This document shows positions 40,294 to 41,454 of a stretch of DNA of 41,454 bases, piece after piece. Position numbers and translations under genes: made by a program. This DNA comes from Ichthyobacteriaceae bacterium (GTDB lineage Bacteria > Bacteroidota > Bacteroidia > Flavobacteriales > JADGDT01): the NCBI GenBank assembly GCA_016744755.1, contig JADGDT010000015.1, positions 1-41,454 on the forward strand. The letters are read 5' to 3'. The notes below the pieces were generated by a model that did not search any database, was not told where the DNA came from, and saw nothing but the letters and a program-made list of their open reading frames with translations. Within the stretch, counting starts at the first letter, position 1; each line of letters opens with the position of its first letter.

Positions 40294-40498
40294 CTTTTGT
40301 TGATTATTTAGTTTGTGTTTATCTACAAACTTAGTTTTTAATACCTTAAAGGACTAATGATAAATATTAGCATTTCATTTTGATTATTGTTCCAAACCAT
40401 AGTTAGAGTTTTTTATCAAATATCATAAGTGCAAAGTAGAAATATGGTTTTAAAGATAAATGTTCTGGACAGTTTTATCATTAAAAACATTGTTATAA

Positions 40499-40719
40499 TA
40501 CCTTAAATCCGCAAGTGGTTTCGTTATGAAAAGCTGCAATATATGTTATCATTGGTGTAGCACAAGAAAAAGTAACTCAGACGTATCCATAGATACGGTG
40601 AAACCGTAGGTTCGTTATCTCCTTTAAAAACAAGCACTATGGCAATAAGTTTTTATGAGCATTGCCAATGATAGCGTGCAGTACAGTTGAAATAGAAATC
40701 CATTTGCGGATTTAAGGTA
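40499..40719. mobile_element. MITE-like element, 217 bp core with TA-flanked inverted repeats
   Basis: Left end CCTTAAATCCGCAAGTGG (40501-40518) pairs with right end CCATTTGCGGATTTAAGG (40700-40717), with one mismatch in the 18-bp arms, and further pairing continues inward through TTTC / GAAA. TA stands outside each end, as after IS630/mariner-type insertion. Inside are nested complementary blocks: TATCATTGG / CCAATGATA (40547-40555, 40665-40673), GTATC-CATA-GATAC (40583-40596), ACGGT-GAA-ACCGT (40595-40607) and GGCAAT / ATTGCC (40641-40666). There is no transposase frame. It could also be a structured non-coding element. Confidence 0.5.
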
Positions 40720-40759
40720 ATAGTATTTTCCTAGAAATAGAATTGTTAAATTAAGTACC

Positions 40760-40925
40760 TATTCGCGTTTTCCGTTTGTAGTTGCACATGCAAAAAATAG
40801 CTCAAAGCAAATTATGCAAGGGTCTTCCTATCGTCAGCCATTGCATACTTGCATTCACTAATTTTTCACAAGTACAAGCTACCACTACAACCACGGGTAA
40901 AAAACACACAACCAACACAGTTATT
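40760..40925. repeat. Dispersed intergenic repeat, family E copy 2
   Basis: On the minus strand this has ACCCGTGGTTGTAGTGGTAG, AAAAATTAGTGAATGCAAG, then after a variable core CTACAAACGGAAAACGCGAA. The shared blocks match 2880-3045. The core here is a different hairpin (ATGCAA / TTGCAT). So ends are conserved and the middle is not. Confidence 0.5.
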
Positions 40926-41029
40926 TATATGTAACCATCATATAAATATCTATATATATGACTAGTCGATAGATTTTCTTGTTTATATTTATTGTCGTTT
41001 TATTAAAAATCAGAATATTCTGTCACAGA

Positions 41030-41063
41030 TTGTCATTTTTATACATTTTTTGTATTATTTTTG
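41030..41063 (+). promoter_or_regulatory. Promoter of the NUMOD4 gene
   Basis: TTG (41030-41032), 23-nt spacer, TATTTTTG (41056-41063) exact to TAnnTTTG, at the upper limit of spacing. A palindrome CAGAATATTCTG (41011-41022) lies just upstream and could be an operator. Confidence 0.55.
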
Positions 41064-41117
41064 GATGACCATCCCAAATTATATAATTAAGTTATACATT
41101 ATTTAAAATACAATAAA

Positions 41118-41454
41118 ATGATTGCAAGTTTTCGTGATGAAGAATGGAAAGTCTTAAAAATTGATGGAGAAGATTTTGGAAAAAGATATAAGCTTTCAAA
41201 CTATGGAAGAGTAATCAGTTATGCTTACTCTGAAGAAGGAAGGCTTATGAATCCTACTATAATTGCGGGTTATGATTTACTGAGGATAACTTTCAAAATG
41301 AAAAAAATATCAAGGTATTTACATAAACTAGTTGCAATTCATTTTTTAGAGGATGAAGAAGAAGACCAAAAATTCGTAATTCACCTCGATTATGACAAAA
41401 CAAATAATAAATACGACAATTTAAAATGGGCATCTAAGAAAGAAAAAGAAGTTC
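41118..41454 (+). CDS. NUMOD4/HNH-like protein (3' partial)
   Basis: Only the first 112 residues lie in the window. The start EEWKVLKIDGEDFGKRYKLS then NYGRVISYA is the NUMOD4 motif, a DNA-contact module of homing endonucleases. HKLVAIHFL follows, and then a segment FVIHLDYDKTNNKYDNLKWA that resembles the HNH_3 region (usual form NHIDGNKTNN...NLEW). The first catalytic His is retained as IHLD but the usual Asn before it is Ile, so activity is uncertain. Chromosomal copies of such proteins without an intron are common in Flavobacteriia. The C-terminus is missing. Confidence 0.8.
   Translation, partial: MIASFRDEEWKVLKIDGEDFGKRYKLSNYGRVISYAYSEEGRLMNPTIIAGYDLLRITFKMKKISRYLHKLVAIHFLEDEEEDQKFVIHLDYDKTNNKYDNLKWASKKEKEV

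Noticed and set aside
40571-40620. tRNA-like fold with GGTTCG
   Set aside because: Only the T-loop-like string matches; acceptor, D and anticodon arms are not formed. It is part of the MITE-like element.

Overview
The window looks like chromosomal DNA of a low-GC Bacteroidota bacterium, most likely Flavobacteriia-like. The evidence is the Bacteroidota-type promoter (TTG, then TAnnTTTG) in front of many genes, the rarity of Shine-Dalgarno sequences, a large TonB-dependent receptor with a carboxypeptidase-regulatory-like N-terminus, a lipoprotein with a surface-export-like acidic patch, an S16 protein with an Ala/Glu-rich tail, a PiT transporter with a long PhoU-like tail, and families typical of the phylum (DUF6646-like, DUF3108, toxin-23-like). 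Genus cannot be told from this window. No tRNA, rRNA, CRISPR array, phage or complete insertion sequence was seen.

Layout. 1-6.2 kb: the end of methionyl-tRNA synthetase, a secreted unknown, asd, sfsA, a hotdog thioesterase with a DUF3108 protein, and a ferredoxin downstream of a U32 (TrhP-type) tRNA hydroxylation protein. 6.2-13.4 kb: a decayed beta-propeller gene, an M1 aminopeptidase, a membrane unknown, a YbgC-like thioesterase, a NifX-like protein behind a metalloregulator-type palindrome, radA, and a toxin-23-like protein. 13.4-17.5 kb: YraN, a small outer-membrane protein, a biotin carrier, DUF502, a rhomboid protease and an EamA transporter. 17.8-22.3 kb: a two-gene NAD-linked formate dehydrogenase (NuoE-NuoF fusion plus a molybdopterin subunit). 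22.9-29.9 kb: a MORN-like protein, a surface lipoprotein, a TonB receptor and a PhoB/PhoR-like two-component pair. 29.9-33 kb: rpsP-rimM-trmN6 with a small membrane protein, then YebC. 33.3-40.3 kb: two nitroreductases, a PiT phosphate transporter, a 40-residue membrane miniprotein and an M3 peptidase. The window ends inside a NUMOD4/HNH-like gene.

Most interesting system. Between the divergent TonB receptor and phoB-like genes lie four GTTA-type repeats at exact 11-bp spacing. The PiT promoter has three exact TAAC (GTTA on the other strand) at the same spacing, and a weaker set lies in front of the lipoprotein. This is the geometry of a PhoB operator. It suggests one phosphate regulon joining a sensor/regulator pair, an inner-membrane Pi transporter and an outer-membrane receptor/lipoprotein pair that may import a phosphorus compound. 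The function is inferred, not shown.

Other structure. The rpsP leader carries four consecutive hairpins, three with the same CGAGU loop. A dispersed intergenic repeat (three copies) folds as a three-way junction whose two loops are 10-nt complements, and one copy is interrupted by an 18-bp palindrome flanked by a 3-bp duplication. A 217-bp MITE-like element with TA-flanked inverted repeats lies near 40.6 kb. Short tandem repeats occupy the junctions between co-directional genes.
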